A DNA stretch of 64,000 nt, taken from assembly GCF_018614205.1 (NCBI RefSeq), contig NZ_JAGGOS010000027.1, positions 16,775 through 80,774 of the forward strand, read 5' to 3'. The translations under genes were made by a program, and so were the position numbers. Source of the stretch: Streptomyces sp. ISL-36 (lineage in GTDB: Bacteria; Actinomycetota; Actinomycetes; Streptomycetales; Streptomycetaceae). The notes beneath the pieces were generated by a model, which saw only the letters and a list, made by a program, of their open reading frames with translations, did no database searches and was not told the origin of the DNA. Positions 6,805-16,308 of this stretch are shown one piece after another (position 1 is the first letter of the stretch; each line of letters opens with the position of its first letter).

Positions 6805-9800
6805 TCAGCGGGCGCGGGTCACAGGGCGGGGCAGCAGGTTCCGCAGCAGTTCCGCGGTTTCGGCCTCCATGTCGACGCCGCCGAGGAGCTGTTCGTTGAT
6901 GCGGGTGAGGCGGGCGGCGGCCTCGCGCAGCGCGTCGATGTCGTCGGCGGCGTGGTGGGCGAGGAAGATCTGCCGGTGCAGCATCTCGCTCTCCTCCGCG
7001 GCGAGCAGGCCACGGCGAGCGGCCCACAGGGCGCTGGGGATGTCGTCGGCTTCCCGGCACCGCCCAGACAGCTCGTACGCGACGTCCACGACCGCGGAGA
7101 CCATCTCCTGGATGGCCGGCTCGGCCCAGGCGTAGCGCTGAGGGTCGATACCGGTGAAGGGCCGGCCGCGGACCAGAGCGAGCGCGCGGCGCAGGGCGAG
7201 GTCGCCGTCTTCGTCGTGGCGGGCAAGTCCGGTGCGGGCGAAGCGCTGGAAGCGGGTCCAGTCGCAGGTGACGGCGGGGCCGAGGCGGTACCGGCTGTCG
7301 CCGGTGTCCTGGACGCGCGGCAGATGGGCTTGGCCGTCGGCGTCCTTGCCCAGCCAGGAGCGGGTTCGGGAAATGACCGCGTTGCGCATCTGCTTGTTGA
7401 CCAGGCGGCCCGGCCAGAGGGCGTCGTCGATGGCGTGGTGGTCGACGCCGGGGTTGAGGGCGAGGAATGTGACCAGCTCGGTGGCTGCCGTGAGGCGGTT
7501 GGAGTCGATCCGACCGCTGGCGCCTTCGATGCTGATGGGTCCGAGCAGCAGGACGGCCGGACCGGCTTCGGTAACTGCGTCAGCGGCCGGCTCGGCCGGC
7601 TGGGTGGCGGCCACTGCCGTCGGTGCGATCGGCTCGTCGGCTGCGGCGGGGTCGGTCTCAGCGTCGGGTGCAGGTGCGGGGATGGTGATGTGGACTGCCG
7701 GCGCGGCAGGGGCGGCGCAGGGGCTGGTCAGGGCGAGTGGGACGTCCGCCGGGCCGACGGCCAGCGGGGGCTCGTCGGCCGGCGCACCGCTGGGCGTTGG
7801 CTCGCTGGCGACCGCGTCGTCCTCGTCCTCGCCGGCCAGGACCTCGGCGAGCGAGGGCCCTGAGACAGGTTCACCCTGCGGGTGGTCCTCGTGTCCCGTC
7901 TCGGGCTTGATCAGGTCGCTCGACGACGCGGAGTCGGTGTCGTCCGCGGCGCTGTCGGTGAGCTGCGGCGGCCCGTCATCCTCGGCGTTCTCATCCAGAT
8001 CGAGTTCGGCGTACTCGGCGGGCAGCCCGTCCTCGTCCGCTGGGATCTCGGGACCTTCCTCGGTGCTGACGTCGCTGTCTGCGGTGCCATCAGAGCGCGT
8101 CCGTTCGTCCAGCTCGGGCTCGTCGTCGTCCCAGAGGTCGTCGATGCGGGTCCAGGCGGGGGCCAGGACGTCGGTGTCACTGGCAGCGAGCGTGAGCAGT
8201 TCGATGGCGTCGGCGAAGTGCTCGTCACTCAGGCCCTGCAGCTGGACGGGCAGGTTGGAGCCAGGCAGGGCGATCGTGTCGTCCGGGCCAGCGCATACGA
8301 GGGTCCACGCCGCGGCCGGAAGGTCGGCGGTGGCGCCGGCGGTGATGACCGCCCCCGCAGCGCGGGGTTCTTCAGTGAGGGTGTCGAACAGCGCGGTTCG
8401 GTCGGTGCCGTCCGGCAGCTCTGCGGCGAGGAGGATGTGCGGAGTCCAGGCGCCGGCGGCGTCGTCCATGAGCCGGGCGGCGCGCAGGCTGTCCGCGCCG
8501 ACGGCGGCCAGCGCGCGGCGCTGGTCGGCGGTGTGGCCAGCCAGTTCGGCGGTGGCGGCAGCGAGGTCGTCGATCCGGACGACGCGCTCAGGAGCGGCGG
8601 CGTCCAGTCCCGGCGCTGCGTCGTCCAGGGCGGTGACTTCGAGGTGGCCGGGCAGCGGAGTGCTGGCCAGCTCGACCGCGATGGCCTGCAGGACGTGGCG
8701 ACTGAAGTCGGCGTCGCCGGCCAGGTTGAGGATGCCGACGTGCTCCAGGTCGACCAGGACCAGGTGGCCGGCGCCGTCCCAGCCGATCGAGACCAGCGCC
8801 GGGTACGGGGCGTCCGAGTCCTTCAGCTGCTCGTCGTCGGCCAGGTCCGGGCTGGAGGCCGTGCAGACCCACAGGTCCTGGCGACCCGCCGCCGCGGTGA
8901 AGGGTTTCATGGGCGCGGTGTCCTGATCGAGGTGCAGCTCGACCTTGGCGTCGTGGAGAACGACCGCTTCGACGACGGGCAGTTCGCGGCCGACGGCAGC
9001 GAGGTTGAGGGCGAGGGTGCGCAGCGCGGTGCCGAGCAGGTCGAAGCCGGTGGGGTGCTGGGCGGCGCGCAGGCCCTGCTCGGTCGCGGCGGCGCGCCCC
9101 TTGGGCATGGGGATGCGGCGGCCGGGGCGGCGGCGGCGTTGCTGCAGGATCCGGCGGGTCGTCAGAGTGCCCACGAGCGCGGCCGCCAGGGCTCCGGCAC
9201 CGGCCCATACGGCAACCGGGGCCAGGGCGGTGTCGTCGTCGCTGCTGGACTGTACGGCGGGTGCCTGGGTCCGGGTGCTGTCCGCGCTGGGCGCGGGGGC
9301 TGGGGTGGTTGGGGCGGGCTGTGCGGTACGGGCGGGTGCGGGGGTGGCGGCTGGCGTGGTCGGCCTTCCGGCCTCCGCGTCCTTGTCGGCGTCCTTCTCC
9401 GGAGTCGTATCGGGCGCAGGCCTCTCGTGCTGCGTGTCCTTGGGCTTCTCCGGCGTCTTCGGGCCGGTGGTGTTGTGGTCTGCGGGCGGCTCGTCCGTAT
9501 CGGCCTGGGGCAGGTCCAGCTCCTGGCCCGGGTAGATCAGGTTGGGGTTGGTGAAGCGGCCGCCGCCGGGGGTGGGTTCTCCCTTGTTGGCCTCGTAGAT
9601 GGCTGGCCAGTCCTCCGGGTCGCCGTGTTCGTCGGCGATCGACCAGAGGCTGTCGCCATCGCGGACCGTGACGCTGGCCGGCCGCTCTGATTCGTACTCG
9701 CCGGCGGTGGTGTCGCTGTCGCTCCCGTCCTGGGCCTGGTCCTCAACGTGCTTCTCGGGGGCCTTGGTCTGCGAACTGCTGCTCGCCGCAGGGGCGGGGC

Positions 9801-10476
9801 TGGCGGCCGAGGCGACGGGCCGGGCGTCGGCCGGCAGCTTGATGACAGCGCCCTTGGGCAGGTACTGGTCTCCCGCGGCGAGCTGCGGAATCTCGGGGTT
9901 CAGCGCTGCGATGTCCTTCCAGCGTTTGCCGTCCCCGAGATACTCCTCCGCCAGGTCCCACGGCAGCTCGGTGGCGGAGGCGACAGTGTGCTCCGGCCAG
10001 TCGGCTTCGTCGGCGAGAGCGGACGCCTTGGCGCTCGGCACTGCGCCGGTACCGCTCTCGCCCACGGTGTGGACGGCGATGGCCGCGACCGCGGGCCCCA
10101 TTGTGGCGGCCGATGCGGCAGTGGGGGCGAGCAGCACGATCGAACCGATGAGGAACGACGCCAGGGACTGCAGTCCGCCCAGGCCCTTGATCCGCGGTGC
10201 GGAACGGCGCCGCAGCACGGCCAAGAGCTCCACCAGGACCGAGAAGGTGAAAGCCACCCAGGCGGCCCACCCGATGCAGGTCAGAACGACGAAGAAGAGG
10301 GAGCCATCGTCCTGCTCCAGCAGGCTGAACCCGCTGGCGAGTTCCGTCGGCTGATGGCCCACCTTCAGCAGCAGGTACGGGACTCCGCCGACCAGGCCCA
10401 CCAGGGCGGCCAGGCCGATCAGGGCCCGCAGGAGGGCGCCGATGGCGCGCAGCGGGGCGGGGGTGCGGTGGGCCAT
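6805..10476 (-). CDS. Large membrane protein with LysM and SARP-type BTAD domains
   Basis: 1223 residues. Three membrane segments lie near residues 10-38, 58-88 and 102-135. A degenerate LysM-like stretch is at about 160-215 and a clear LysM at 268-323 (VRDGDSLWSIADEHG, ending in YPGQELDLP). A long Thr/Pro linker leads to a fourth membrane segment near 430-450, then a cytoplasmic region with an acidic stretch at about 760-860. Residues 985-1220 contain an OmpR-like winged helix (VTFLALNPG, NKQMRNAVISRTRSWLG) and a BTAD-type helical repeat domain. LysM binds peptidoglycan and BTAD is found in SARP activators, so a wall-sensing membrane regulator is a reasonable inference. Such proteins often accompany actinobacterial Tad loci. 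Confidence 0.85.
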   Translation of the reverse strand: MAHRTPAPLRAIGALLRALIGLAALVGLVGGVPYLLLKVGHQPTELASGFSLLEQDDGSLFFVVLTCIGWAAWVAFTFSVLVELLAVLRRRSAPRIKGLGGLQSLASFLIGSIVLLAPTAASAATMGPAVAAIAVHTVGESGTGAVPSAKASALADEADWPEHTVASATELPWDLAEEYLGDGKRWKDIAALNPEIPQLAAGDQYLPKGAVIKLPADARPVASAASPAPAASSSSQTKAPEKHVEDQAQDGSDSDTTAGEYESERPASVTVRDGDSLWSIADEHGDPEDWPAIYEANKGEPTPGGGRFTNPNLIYPGQELDLPQADTDEPPADHNTTGPKTPEKPKDTQHERPAPDTTPEKDADKDAEAGRPTTPAATPAPARTAQPAPTTPAPAPSADSTRTQAPAVQSSSDDDTALAPVAVWAGAGALAAALVGTLTTRRILQQRRRRPGRRIPMPKGRAAATEQGLRAAQHPTGFDLLGTALRTLALNLAAVGRELPVVEAVVLHDAKVELHLDQDTAPMKPFTAAAGRQDLWVCTASSPDLADDEQLKDSDAPYPALVSIGWDGAGHLVLVDLEHVGILNLAGDADFSRHVLQAIAVELASTPLPGHLEVTALDDAAPGLDAAAPERVVRIDDLAAATAELAGHTADQRRALAAVGADSLRAARLMDDAAGAWTPHILLAAELPDGTDRTALFDTLTEEPRAAGAVITAGATADLPAAAWTLVCAGPDDTIALPGSNLPVQLQGLSDEHFADAIELLTLAASDTDVLAPAWTRIDDLWDDDEPELDERTRSDGTADSDVSTEEGPEIPADEDGLPAEYAELDLDENAEDDGPPQLTDSAADDTDSASSSDLIKPETGHEDHPQGEPVSGPSLAEVLAGEDEDDAVASEPTPSGAPADEPPLAVGPADVPLALTSPCAAPAAPAVHITIPAPAPDAETDPAAADEPIAPTAVAATQPAEPAADAVTEAGPAVLLLGPISIEGASGRIDSNRLTAATELVTFLALNPGVDHHAIDDALWPGRLVNKQMRNAVISRTRSWLGKDADGQAHLPRVQDTGDSRYRLGPAVTCDWTRFQRFARTGLARHDEDGDLALRRALALVRGRPFTGIDPQRYAWAEPAIQEMVSAVVDVAYELSGRCREADDIPSALWAARRGLLAAEESEMLHRQIFLAHHAADDIDALREAAARLTRINEQLLGGVDMEAETAELLRNLLPRPVTRAR

Positions 10477-10484
10477 GATGCGGC

Positions 10485-10946
10485 TCAGCCTCCAGCTTGG
10501 GTCTGCAGGTGTGCTGTCGCGGTGCCGGTCACGTGGATCGTGCCCTTGCCGACGAACTGCGCGAAGAACGTGTCGTAGGTGTCGTTCACGGTGACGGTCA
10601 GGCTCTGCCCACCGTCGGTGATGGTGACATTGCCCTGGACGCCCGCGGCGGCGAGGTAGTCCTGCGCCGCGCCGACGGCCGCGTCGGGGTCGATGGTGAT
10701 GGCGGTGCCCTCGATCGCCTGGGCCGGGTCGATCTGCTGGCCGGCGGTGCGGGCTGCTTCCTGGGCGAGGGAGGTCGCACGGTTGGCGGCGTTCAGCGCT
10801 CCGCCGCCGTCGACGAGCAGGCCCATCACCATCAGGATCGCGAGCGTGGAGAGAGCAAAGTAGGTCGACATCGAGCCGCGGTCACGGCCGCGCGCTGGCC
10901 CGGCCGCCCGCCGACGGGCTCCCGGGTGGTGGATGCGGATGTTCAC
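10485..10946 (-). CDS. TadG-like pilus assembly protein
   Basis: 153 residues from a GTG that overlaps the preceding TGA. A basic N terminus with DRGS precedes one hydrophobic segment at about 25-48 (FALSTLAILMVMGLLVDGGG), followed by an extracytoplasmic domain. This is the layout of Tad-locus minor pilins and TadG-like proteins, here in a short form without the von Willebrand domain. It follows two TadE-like genes and ends nine bases before the LysM-BTAD gene. Confidence 0.75.
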   Translation of the reverse strand: MNIRIHHPGARRRAAGPARGRDRGSMSTYFALSTLAILMVMGLLVDGGGALNAANRATSLAQEAARTAGQQIDPAQAIEGTAITIDPDAAVGAAQDYLAAAGVQGNVTITDGGQSLTVTVNDTYDTFFAQFVGKGTIHVTGTATAHLQTQAGG

Positions 10947-11404
10947 TGTCGACCCCGATAGGTGTCGATGGGGCTGGTCCACGATGCGGTGAGCGTCTTG
11001 GACCCGGGCAGCCCCGGCAGGCCGATGTCGGAGAGGTTCGCCGTACAGGAGATCGTCGCGGTCACGTTCGCCTCGACGCCGAGGTCGAGGCTGTAGCCGG
11101 CGGTGTCGACCGCCACGCTGGAGGTCCGGCAGGTGATGCCCTCACCCTGCAGGCTCCGGGTGGCCGCGGCCTGTGCCTCGGCCTGCGCGCTGCCGGCGTC
11201 GCGCTCGAGCGAGGCGGCGCGGGCCGCCGCGCGGGCCGCAAAGTCCACCGCACCGTCGGCGTCCGTCACCCGGCCGAAGGCGATCATCAGCAGGAGCAGC
11301 CCAATCATCACCGGGGCCAGGACCGCGGTCTCCAGGGCGTAGGAGCCCCGGTCGGAGCGCAACGCCCGCGTGAGGCGCTGCTCGTAGGTGGAGGGGACGG
11401 TCAC
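10943..11404 (-). CDS. TadE-like pseudopilin
   Basis: 153 residues from a GTG at 11404 that overlaps the upstream stop; a GTG four codons earlier is also possible. The sequence DRGSYALETAVLAPV has the G-x-x-x-x-E pattern of TadE/Flp-type prepilins, with the Glu at +5 just inside the membrane segment that follows (to about residue 45). The rest is an extracytoplasmic domain with two Cys. The role is as a minor pilin in the Tad pilus. Confidence 0.8.
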   Translation of the reverse strand: MTVPSTYEQRLTRALRSDRGSYALETAVLAPVMIGLLLLMIAFGRVTDADGAVDFAARAAARAASLERDAGSAQAEAQAAATRSLQGEGITCRTSSVAVDTAGYSLDLGVEANVTATISCTANLSDIGLPGLPGSKTLTASWTSPIDTYRGRQ

Positions 11405-11823
11405 GGGTTGGTCCACCGTTCGACGGGGGCGTCGGCGTGCTGAACTACGTCGAGCGTCACGCCGGGGACAAGAGTGGCGACGCTGCCGCGTACGGTGATG
11501 CGGATCTCCTCCGTGGTGCTCCCTGCTGAGGAGACGCTCGCGCCCCGGACGCTGCTGCCGAAGCGGTTCAGGAACGTCTGCGCCTGGGCGACGCCGTCCC
11601 CCTCGCTCGCACCGAACTGACGCCCGGCTTCGACGCCCTGCCGCGCGGCGGACTGGGCGACCTTGCGGGCGTGGAAGTACAGGCCGACCTGGATGGCGGT
11701 GAAGACCAGCGCAAGCACGACGAGCGCCAGGACCGCGAACTCCACGCTGGCCGCACCACGCTCGCCGCGCAGCCGACGGTTCCGGATGAAGGTCCGCAGG
11801 CCTCTCGGGGCCCGTGCTCTCAC
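11401..11823 (-). CDS. TadE-like pseudopilin
   Basis: 140 residues. The GTG at 11823 is chosen because GGGAGGG lies at a suitable distance upstream. The segment ERGAASVEFAVLALVVLAL is a typical TadE start, with Glu near the beginning of the hydrophobic stretch. An alpha-helical extension (ARKVAQSAARQGVEAGR) and a beta-rich domain follow. It is the first of three consecutive pseudopilin-type genes. Confidence 0.8.
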   Translation of the reverse strand: MRARAPRGLRTFIRNRRLRGERGAASVEFAVLALVVLALVFTAIQVGLYFHARKVAQSAARQGVEAGRQFGASEGDGVAQAQTFLNRFGSSVRGASVSSAGSTTEEIRITVRGSVATLVPGVTLDVVQHADAPVERWTNP

Positions 11824-11860
11824 GCTGTTCCCTCCCCTGTTTACTGGTGGATCGCTCTGC

Positions 11861-12049
11861 TCAGCCGCCGTTGATGATCCCGATCTTCTCCAGGAGCTTG
11901 CTCCGCACGGCAACGACGAGGAGTCCGGCGCCGACCAGAAGGGCGCCGGTGATCAGGGCGAGTTCGGTGCTGGTCGCGCCGCGGTCGCGCCGGTCCTTCA
12001 GGTGGTGGTAACGGGTGCGGATCCACACGGTCAGGGTCTGGATGTCCAT
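11861..12049 (-). CDS. Flp-like major pilin candidate
   Basis: 62 residues. A basic N terminus of about 22 residues ends in DRGATSTELALITGALLV, with the Gly-x4-Glu pattern of type IVb prepilins and a hydrophobic segment of about 20 residues, then a short tail. The size, the motif and its position between the TadC gene and the TadE genes suggest it is the pilin subunit. No CpaA/TadV prepilin peptidase gene is present in the window, so processing would need an enzyme encoded elsewhere. Confidence 0.7.
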   Translation of the reverse strand: MDIQTLTVWIRTRYHHLKDRRDRGATSTELALITGALLVGAGLLVVAVRSKLLEKIGIINGG

Positions 12050-12064
12050 GGCGCTGGTTCTCCT

Positions 12065-12961
12065 TCAGCTTCCGAGGATGGTGATCGTGATGGGGATCAT
12101 CACGAAGACGAGCATGAGGATGACGCCGAAGGTGACCGGCAGGATCATCGCGGCGCTCGCCTCATTGGCCTGCGCTTTCGCATCGCTGAGCAGGGCGATG
12201 CGCAGCTGGCGGGCCTGTGCCTGGAGGGTGGTGTAGACGGCGGCGCCGTCGCCGGCCAGGGCGAGGGTGTCGGCCGGGCGGGTCAGTTCGGGGATGTCGA
12301 GTTCGTCGCCGAGTTGCTTGAGTGCGTCCCAGACGGTGACGCCGGCGAGGTCGGCCTCGTGGAAGACCTGGCGCATGCGGACGAAGATCCAGCCGTCGCC
12401 GACCTCGGCGGTCTGTGTCAGGGCCTGGGCGGCGCCGGAGTTGGCGATGCGGGCCAGGGCCACGCGCTCCAGGTAGGAGGCGGCGGCGTGTCGGACGATG
12501 AGGCGGGCGGCCGCGGCGTCGCGGGCGACGTCCTTGCCGGGCAGGAACCAGAACAGTCCGGCCAGAGCGAGGCTGATCACCGCGGGGACCGTGTAGGGGA
12601 AGGGGGTTCCGGCCAGGGCGAGCAGGGCTTGGAGCAGCTGGGGCGCCAGCAGCCCGTACAGGGCCAAGAGGAACCGCTTGCCGAGGTGTGCGGCGGGGCT
12701 GATGCGCAGCAGGTTCAGGTCTCGGACGGGCAGGGTGATCCTGCTGCCGAACTCGCCGAGCAGTCGGGCCCCGACCTTCTCTTGCAGGGTGCCGGTCGAC
12801 TTGGGTGCGGCCGTGGGCAGGAGGGGTCCGCTGGTCTTGCTGACGTCGAGGCGGTCCAGGACGGAGGCGAGGTCGCGGCGGGCGGGGAGCAGTGCTCGGA
12901 CGGCTAGGCCGATCAGGGCGCCGGCGGCGGCCGCAGGAAGGACGGCCTCCATGGGGATCAT
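12065..12961 (-). CDS. tadC: TadC-like inner membrane platform protein
   Basis: 298 residues from an ATG overlapping the preceding TGA. It has membrane segments near residues 5-25, 95-145 and 270-295 and a central cytoplasmic domain with YLERVALARIANSGAAQA and VWDALKQLGDELDIPEL, as in type II secretion F-domain proteins. In Tad systems TadB and TadC form the inner membrane platform driven by the TadA ATPase. Gene order and tight overlaps support the assignment. Confidence 0.85.
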   Translation of the reverse strand: MIPMEAVLPAAAAGALIGLAVRALLPARRDLASVLDRLDVSKTSGPLLPTAAPKSTGTLQEKVGARLLGEFGSRITLPVRDLNLLRISPAAHLGKRFLLALYGLLAPQLLQALLALAGTPFPYTVPAVISLALAGLFWFLPGKDVARDAAAARLIVRHAAASYLERVALARIANSGAAQALTQTAEVGDGWIFVRMRQVFHEADLAGVTVWDALKQLGDELDIPELTRPADTLALAGDGAAVYTTLQAQARQLRIALLSDAKAQANEASAAMILPVTFGVILMLVFVMIPITITILGS

Positions 12962-13878
12962 CGGGCGCCTCCTGTGACGGCGGTGACCTGCGCGGCGGGC
13001 AGTGGGTCGATCAGGCGCGGGTCGGGTGCGGTGCGGGCAATCTTCCGCAGCCAGCGCAGGGTGTAGGCGAACAGGCCGCCGAGGACGGCCAGCACGATCT
13101 GGCCGAGCGGGGACTGGTACCAGCCGGACCAGGCGTCGTTGAGCATGCAGCCGACGACGACGAAGCAGATGACGGCGCTGACCATGCGGCTGGATTTGCG
13201 GACCTTGGCGCGGTCGGCCTCGATGTCGCGGGCGTCGGCTGCCTGCTGGTGGATGGTGACGGCCAGCGCCTCGAGCGCGGCCGAGAGGCCGGGGCCCTTG
13301 TAGACGGCGTGAGACTGGAAGAGCAGGACGACGTGGTCGGACACGCCGTCGGCGAGCTCGTCGGCGAACTGGGCGAAGGCGTCGTGGGCTTCCATGCCCG
13401 AGCGCAGCCGGTCGGCGAGCGCCCTCACGTTCGGCGCGATAGGGGTCGGGGCGGCCTTGGCCGAGGCGCGGATGGTCTGCGGCAGGCTGATGCCGGCCTG
13501 GTGAACTCCGGCGAGGTGGTTGAGCCACTGCCCCAGCGCCTCCAGGCGCTCGATGCGCTGGGTGGCGGCGGTGCCGGGGTTGAGGACGTAGGGCAGTCCG
13601 AGGACGGCGGTGCCCGCGAGGAGGCCGTGGACGGGCCAGCCGGTCCACGCCCACATCACCAGGCCGACCATGCCCGCGGTCGTGACCAGGTGCCGCCAGC
13701 GGCGCTGCCACGCCTCGGGGAGTTCCGCCTTCGCGCGCTGGATCCGGCCGGTCATCCGGGACGTCGGTTTCGTCGGATCGGGGATGCGGCCGCGGAGCTC
13801 CCGTGCCGCGGCGAGGAGCGCGAGGAGGGTCAGGACGGTGCAGCAGGCGGCGACGAGGGCGAGCTGGGAGGTGGTCAT
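12958..13878 (-). CDS. tadB: TadB-like inner membrane platform protein
   Basis: 306 residues from the ATG at 13878 that overlaps the TadA stop. There are hydrophobic segments near the N terminus, at about 75-105 and at about 235-280. The F-domain core includes HQAGISLPQTIRASA and LADRLRSGMEAHDAFAQFAD, close to the type II/IV secretion F-domain pattern. It would pair with TadC as the membrane platform. Longer upstream readings overlap the ATPase gene and are not needed. Confidence 0.85.
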   Translation of the reverse strand: MTTSQLALVAACCTVLTLLALLAAARELRGRIPDPTKPTSRMTGRIQRAKAELPEAWQRRWRHLVTTAGMVGLVMWAWTGWPVHGLLAGTAVLGLPYVLNPGTAATQRIERLEALGQWLNHLAGVHQAGISLPQTIRASAKAAPTPIAPNVRALADRLRSGMEAHDAFAQFADELADGVSDHVVLLFQSHAVYKGPGLSAALEALAVTIHQQAADARDIEADRAKVRKSSRMVSAVICFVVVGCMLNDAWSGWYQSPLGQIVLAVLGGLFAYTLRWLRKIARTAPDPRLIDPLPAAQVTAVTGGAR

Positions 13879-15446
13879 CGGCGGCCTACTGTCTGCAGCG
13901 GGCCGAGCCAGGCGCCGAAGGGGTTGTCGTTGAGCCACTGCCGGTTGAACAAGCCGGTGCGCTCGAGGTCGTCGATGAAGCTGGGCATGTTCTTGTAGAT
14001 GGCGCGCAGTTCTCCGCCTTGAGGGGTGAAGAGTTCGGTGGTGACGGGTCGGCCGCCTTCGCCGACGACGTCATGGACCTCGTAGATGTTGGAGACGAAG
14101 CGGTGCTTGCGGCCGCCGATCGCGGTCTCGTCCAGGTAGGTCAGGTAGACCACGAGGTCGATGGAGGAAGCGATGAGGTGGTGCGCGGCCTCTGTCTGCA
14201 TGCCGGCCTCGGTGCACAGCTGGACCAGGCGGCTGATGATGGCGTGCGGACGGCGGACATGGAGGGTGCACATCGAGCCGGATCCGCCCGCACTCATGGC
14301 CTGCAGCATCGGCACGATCTCGGTGGAGCGGACCTCGCCGACGATGACGCGGGTGGCGTTGTAGCGCAAGGCCGTAGCGAACATATCGGAGATGGTGACC
14401 TCGCCGGCTGCGGCGCCGCCGCGGACCTCGCCGTTGGACTGCCGCGCCTCGAACGCGTACGTCACCGGACCGGGCTTGGGGCCGGGCTCGTCCAGATACA
14501 GCTCACGGTCCGACTCCAACGTGACCAGCCGCTCCGAGGGCGGGATCTCCCGGCCCAGCGCGCGCAGCAGCGACGTCTTGCCGGCGCCCATGTCGCCGAC
14601 GACCAGAATGTTCATCTTGGCGTGCACGCACGCGGCCAGGAACCGCTCCAGGATCGGGTTGATCGAGCCCCACTGAACCAGCTCGGCGATGCCGTGCTGC
14701 CGGATCCTGTGCCGGCGGATCACGACGGACGGCCGGGTGGTGAGCAGGCTCGCAGTCACTCGGCTGCCGTCGGGCATGCGGAAGCCCACCATCGGGGTGG
14801 CCTGCGTCAGGGATCGTTCGCCGTGTCCCGACAGGCTGGCCATCCTGTTGACCCAGGTGATCAGCTCCTCGTGGGAGTCGGCGACCTTCTCGATCGTCTG
14901 GCGAGGACGGTCGTGGTATTCGACATGAGCGCGCAGGCCGTCGACCATGACGTCCTCGACGCCCTCCTGGTCCAGCAGCGACTGCAGCCGCCCGCCCCGG
15001 TACATCGAGTCGAAGACCGCGGTGCCGATCGCGGCTTCCTGCTCCGCGGTGAGCGGGGTGTTGCCCTGGGCGTACTTCGTGGCCCAGTCCGCGACCGCGT
15101 TGCGCACCAGGCGCTTGGCGAGTGCCCGCCTGTCGACCTCCTCGAGGAGTTTGTTGGGGTCCTCCGCGCTGAGCTGCTTCGACACCTGGGCTTGCAGGTC
15201 CTCGATCACCTCCCAGCCGACAGGGATCTCACCCGGCATACCGGCCAGTCGGGGCATCGCCGCCGGGCCGACGGAACCCGTCGGAGCCGCAGGGATGGGA
15301 ACGGCAACCGCTGATGACTGCGCGGAGGCCGCGGGCGTGGGCGGGCGGTTCTGGCCGATCCGGCCGACGAGCAGGCCGGCGATGTCCTCGCGACCCATCG
15401 GCGCGGGGTGGCCGTTGACGCCGGGACGCTGGTGGGTGTCAGCCAC
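13875..15446 (-). CDS. tadA: TadA/CpaF secretion ATPase
   Basis: 523 residues from the GTG at 15446, chosen for the AGAGAGG upstream. Residues 1-75 are a variable linker. The N-terminal domain includes YRGGRLQSLLDQEGVEDVMV, the ATPase domain has Walker A GDMGAGKTS at about 284-292, an Asp box around VTLESDREL and Walker B RVIVGEV at about 366-372, and SMCTLHV matches the conserved Thr-x-His box. This is the hexameric motor that powers Tad pilus assembly on the cytoplasmic face. It overlaps the genes on either side by a few bases. Confidence 0.93.
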   Translation of the reverse strand: MADTHQRPGVNGHPAPMGREDIAGLLVGRIGQNRPPTPAASAQSSAVAVPIPAAPTGSVGPAAMPRLAGMPGEIPVGWEVIEDLQAQVSKQLSAEDPNKLLEEVDRRALAKRLVRNAVADWATKYAQGNTPLTAEQEAAIGTAVFDSMYRGGRLQSLLDQEGVEDVMVDGLRAHVEYHDRPRQTIEKVADSHEELITWVNRMASLSGHGERSLTQATPMVGFRMPDGSRVTASLLTTRPSVVIRRHRIRQHGIAELVQWGSINPILERFLAACVHAKMNILVVGDMGAGKTSLLRALGREIPPSERLVTLESDRELYLDEPGPKPGPVTYAFEARQSNGEVRGGAAAGEVTISDMFATALRYNATRVIVGEVRSTEIVPMLQAMSAGGSGSMCTLHVRRPHAIISRLVQLCTEAGMQTEAAHHLIASSIDLVVYLTYLDETAIGGRKHRFVSNIYEVHDVVGEGGRPVTTELFTPQGGELRAIYKNMPSFIDDLERTGLFNRQWLNDNPFGAWLGPLQTVGRR

Positions 15447-16308
15447 GCGCCCCACCTCTCTCGCTCAGGCGCTGCAGAACACCGGCCAGCTGCGGGTTCG
15501 CTGTGCGGGGCGGGTACTGCTGCTGAATCGCCCGACGGGAGGCGGCGGCCTCGAACTGCTCGGTCGCGGTCCGGGCATGACGCAACAGGGCACTGCGTCC
15601 GTAGCCGCGGGGCGGAGGGCCGCCGGCCGTGAAGTACCCGGCCGTGGCGGGGTCGTACGGCAGGCCGGCCAGGACCGGCACCTTCAACGCCTCGGTGACC
15701 TGGTGGGCGCGGTAAGGACCGTCCTCGATGAGCAGCAGACCCAGCGCGTCCGGCCCGCTGCCGCGTTCGGCGAGCTCGGCGCGCAACGGATCGATGACGT
15801 GACGGGCCAGAGTGAGGGACTGCTCAGTCCCTCGCACGACGAGGAGGACCAGATCGGCCTTGTGTAGCAGCGGTGCGGGCGTGAGCGTGGTGTGGAGACG
15901 GCCGGACTCGAGCGCGAGGCGGCCGGCGTCGACGAAGACGTCGTATCCGGCCTCTTCGGCCAGGACGTGCATGACCTCCGACAGGGCCGGCCAGGTCCTG
16001 CCCAGTGCGGCTGCCTGCCCGGGGTCGGTCAGGCCGGGCAGGAGCTTGCGGTGTCCGGCGTCGTCCATCGGCCACAGGTGGGACGCGAAGGCCTGTGCGA
16101 GCGCGTCCGGTCCGGTGCGTTCGGCGGCCGCCAGGTGGTAGAGGCCGTAGCCGGCGCCGACTTCGCCCTGGAGGAATCCGGCCCGCAGGGTGCCGCCTGC
16201 CGGATCGCACTCGGCGAGCAGGCTCGGGCGCTTCGAGGCGAGGGTGAGGGCGAGCGCGGAGGTGGTGACGCCGCAGGATTTCGCGGAGACGAGGGCGGTG
16301 ACCGGCAT
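15439..16308 (-). CDS. CpaE/TadZ-like P-loop protein
   Basis: 289 residues. The N terminus has a deviant Walker A, SAKSCGVTTSALAL at about 8-21, followed by ECDPAGGTLR, which fits the MinD/ParA-type switch region. A later KADLVLLVVRG strand is also typical of this fold. In Tad and Caulobacter-type systems CpaE/TadZ positions the pilus machinery at the pole. The canonical Lys-rich GKGGVGKT is altered, so ATPase activity may be weak. It sits directly before the TadA gene. Confidence 0.8.
   Translation of the reverse strand: MPVTALVSAKSCGVTTSALALTLASKRPSLLAECDPAGGTLRAGFLQGEVGAGYGLYHLAAAERTGPDALAQAFASHLWPMDDAGHRKLLPGLTDPGQAAALGRTWPALSEVMHVLAEEAGYDVFVDAGRLALESGRLHTTLTPAPLLHKADLVLLVVRGTEQSLTLARHVIDPLRAELAERGSGPDALGLLLIEDGPYRAHQVTEALKVPVLAGLPYDPATAGYFTAGGPPPRGYGRSALLRHARTATEQFEAAASRRAIQQQYPPRTANPQLAGVLQRLSERGGARG

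Noticed and set aside
7154..9690. Long open frames on the plus strand across the LysM-BTAD gene
   Set aside because: They are mirror frames of a GC-rich gene. The minus strand has the recognisable LysM and BTAD domains and the correct codon bias.
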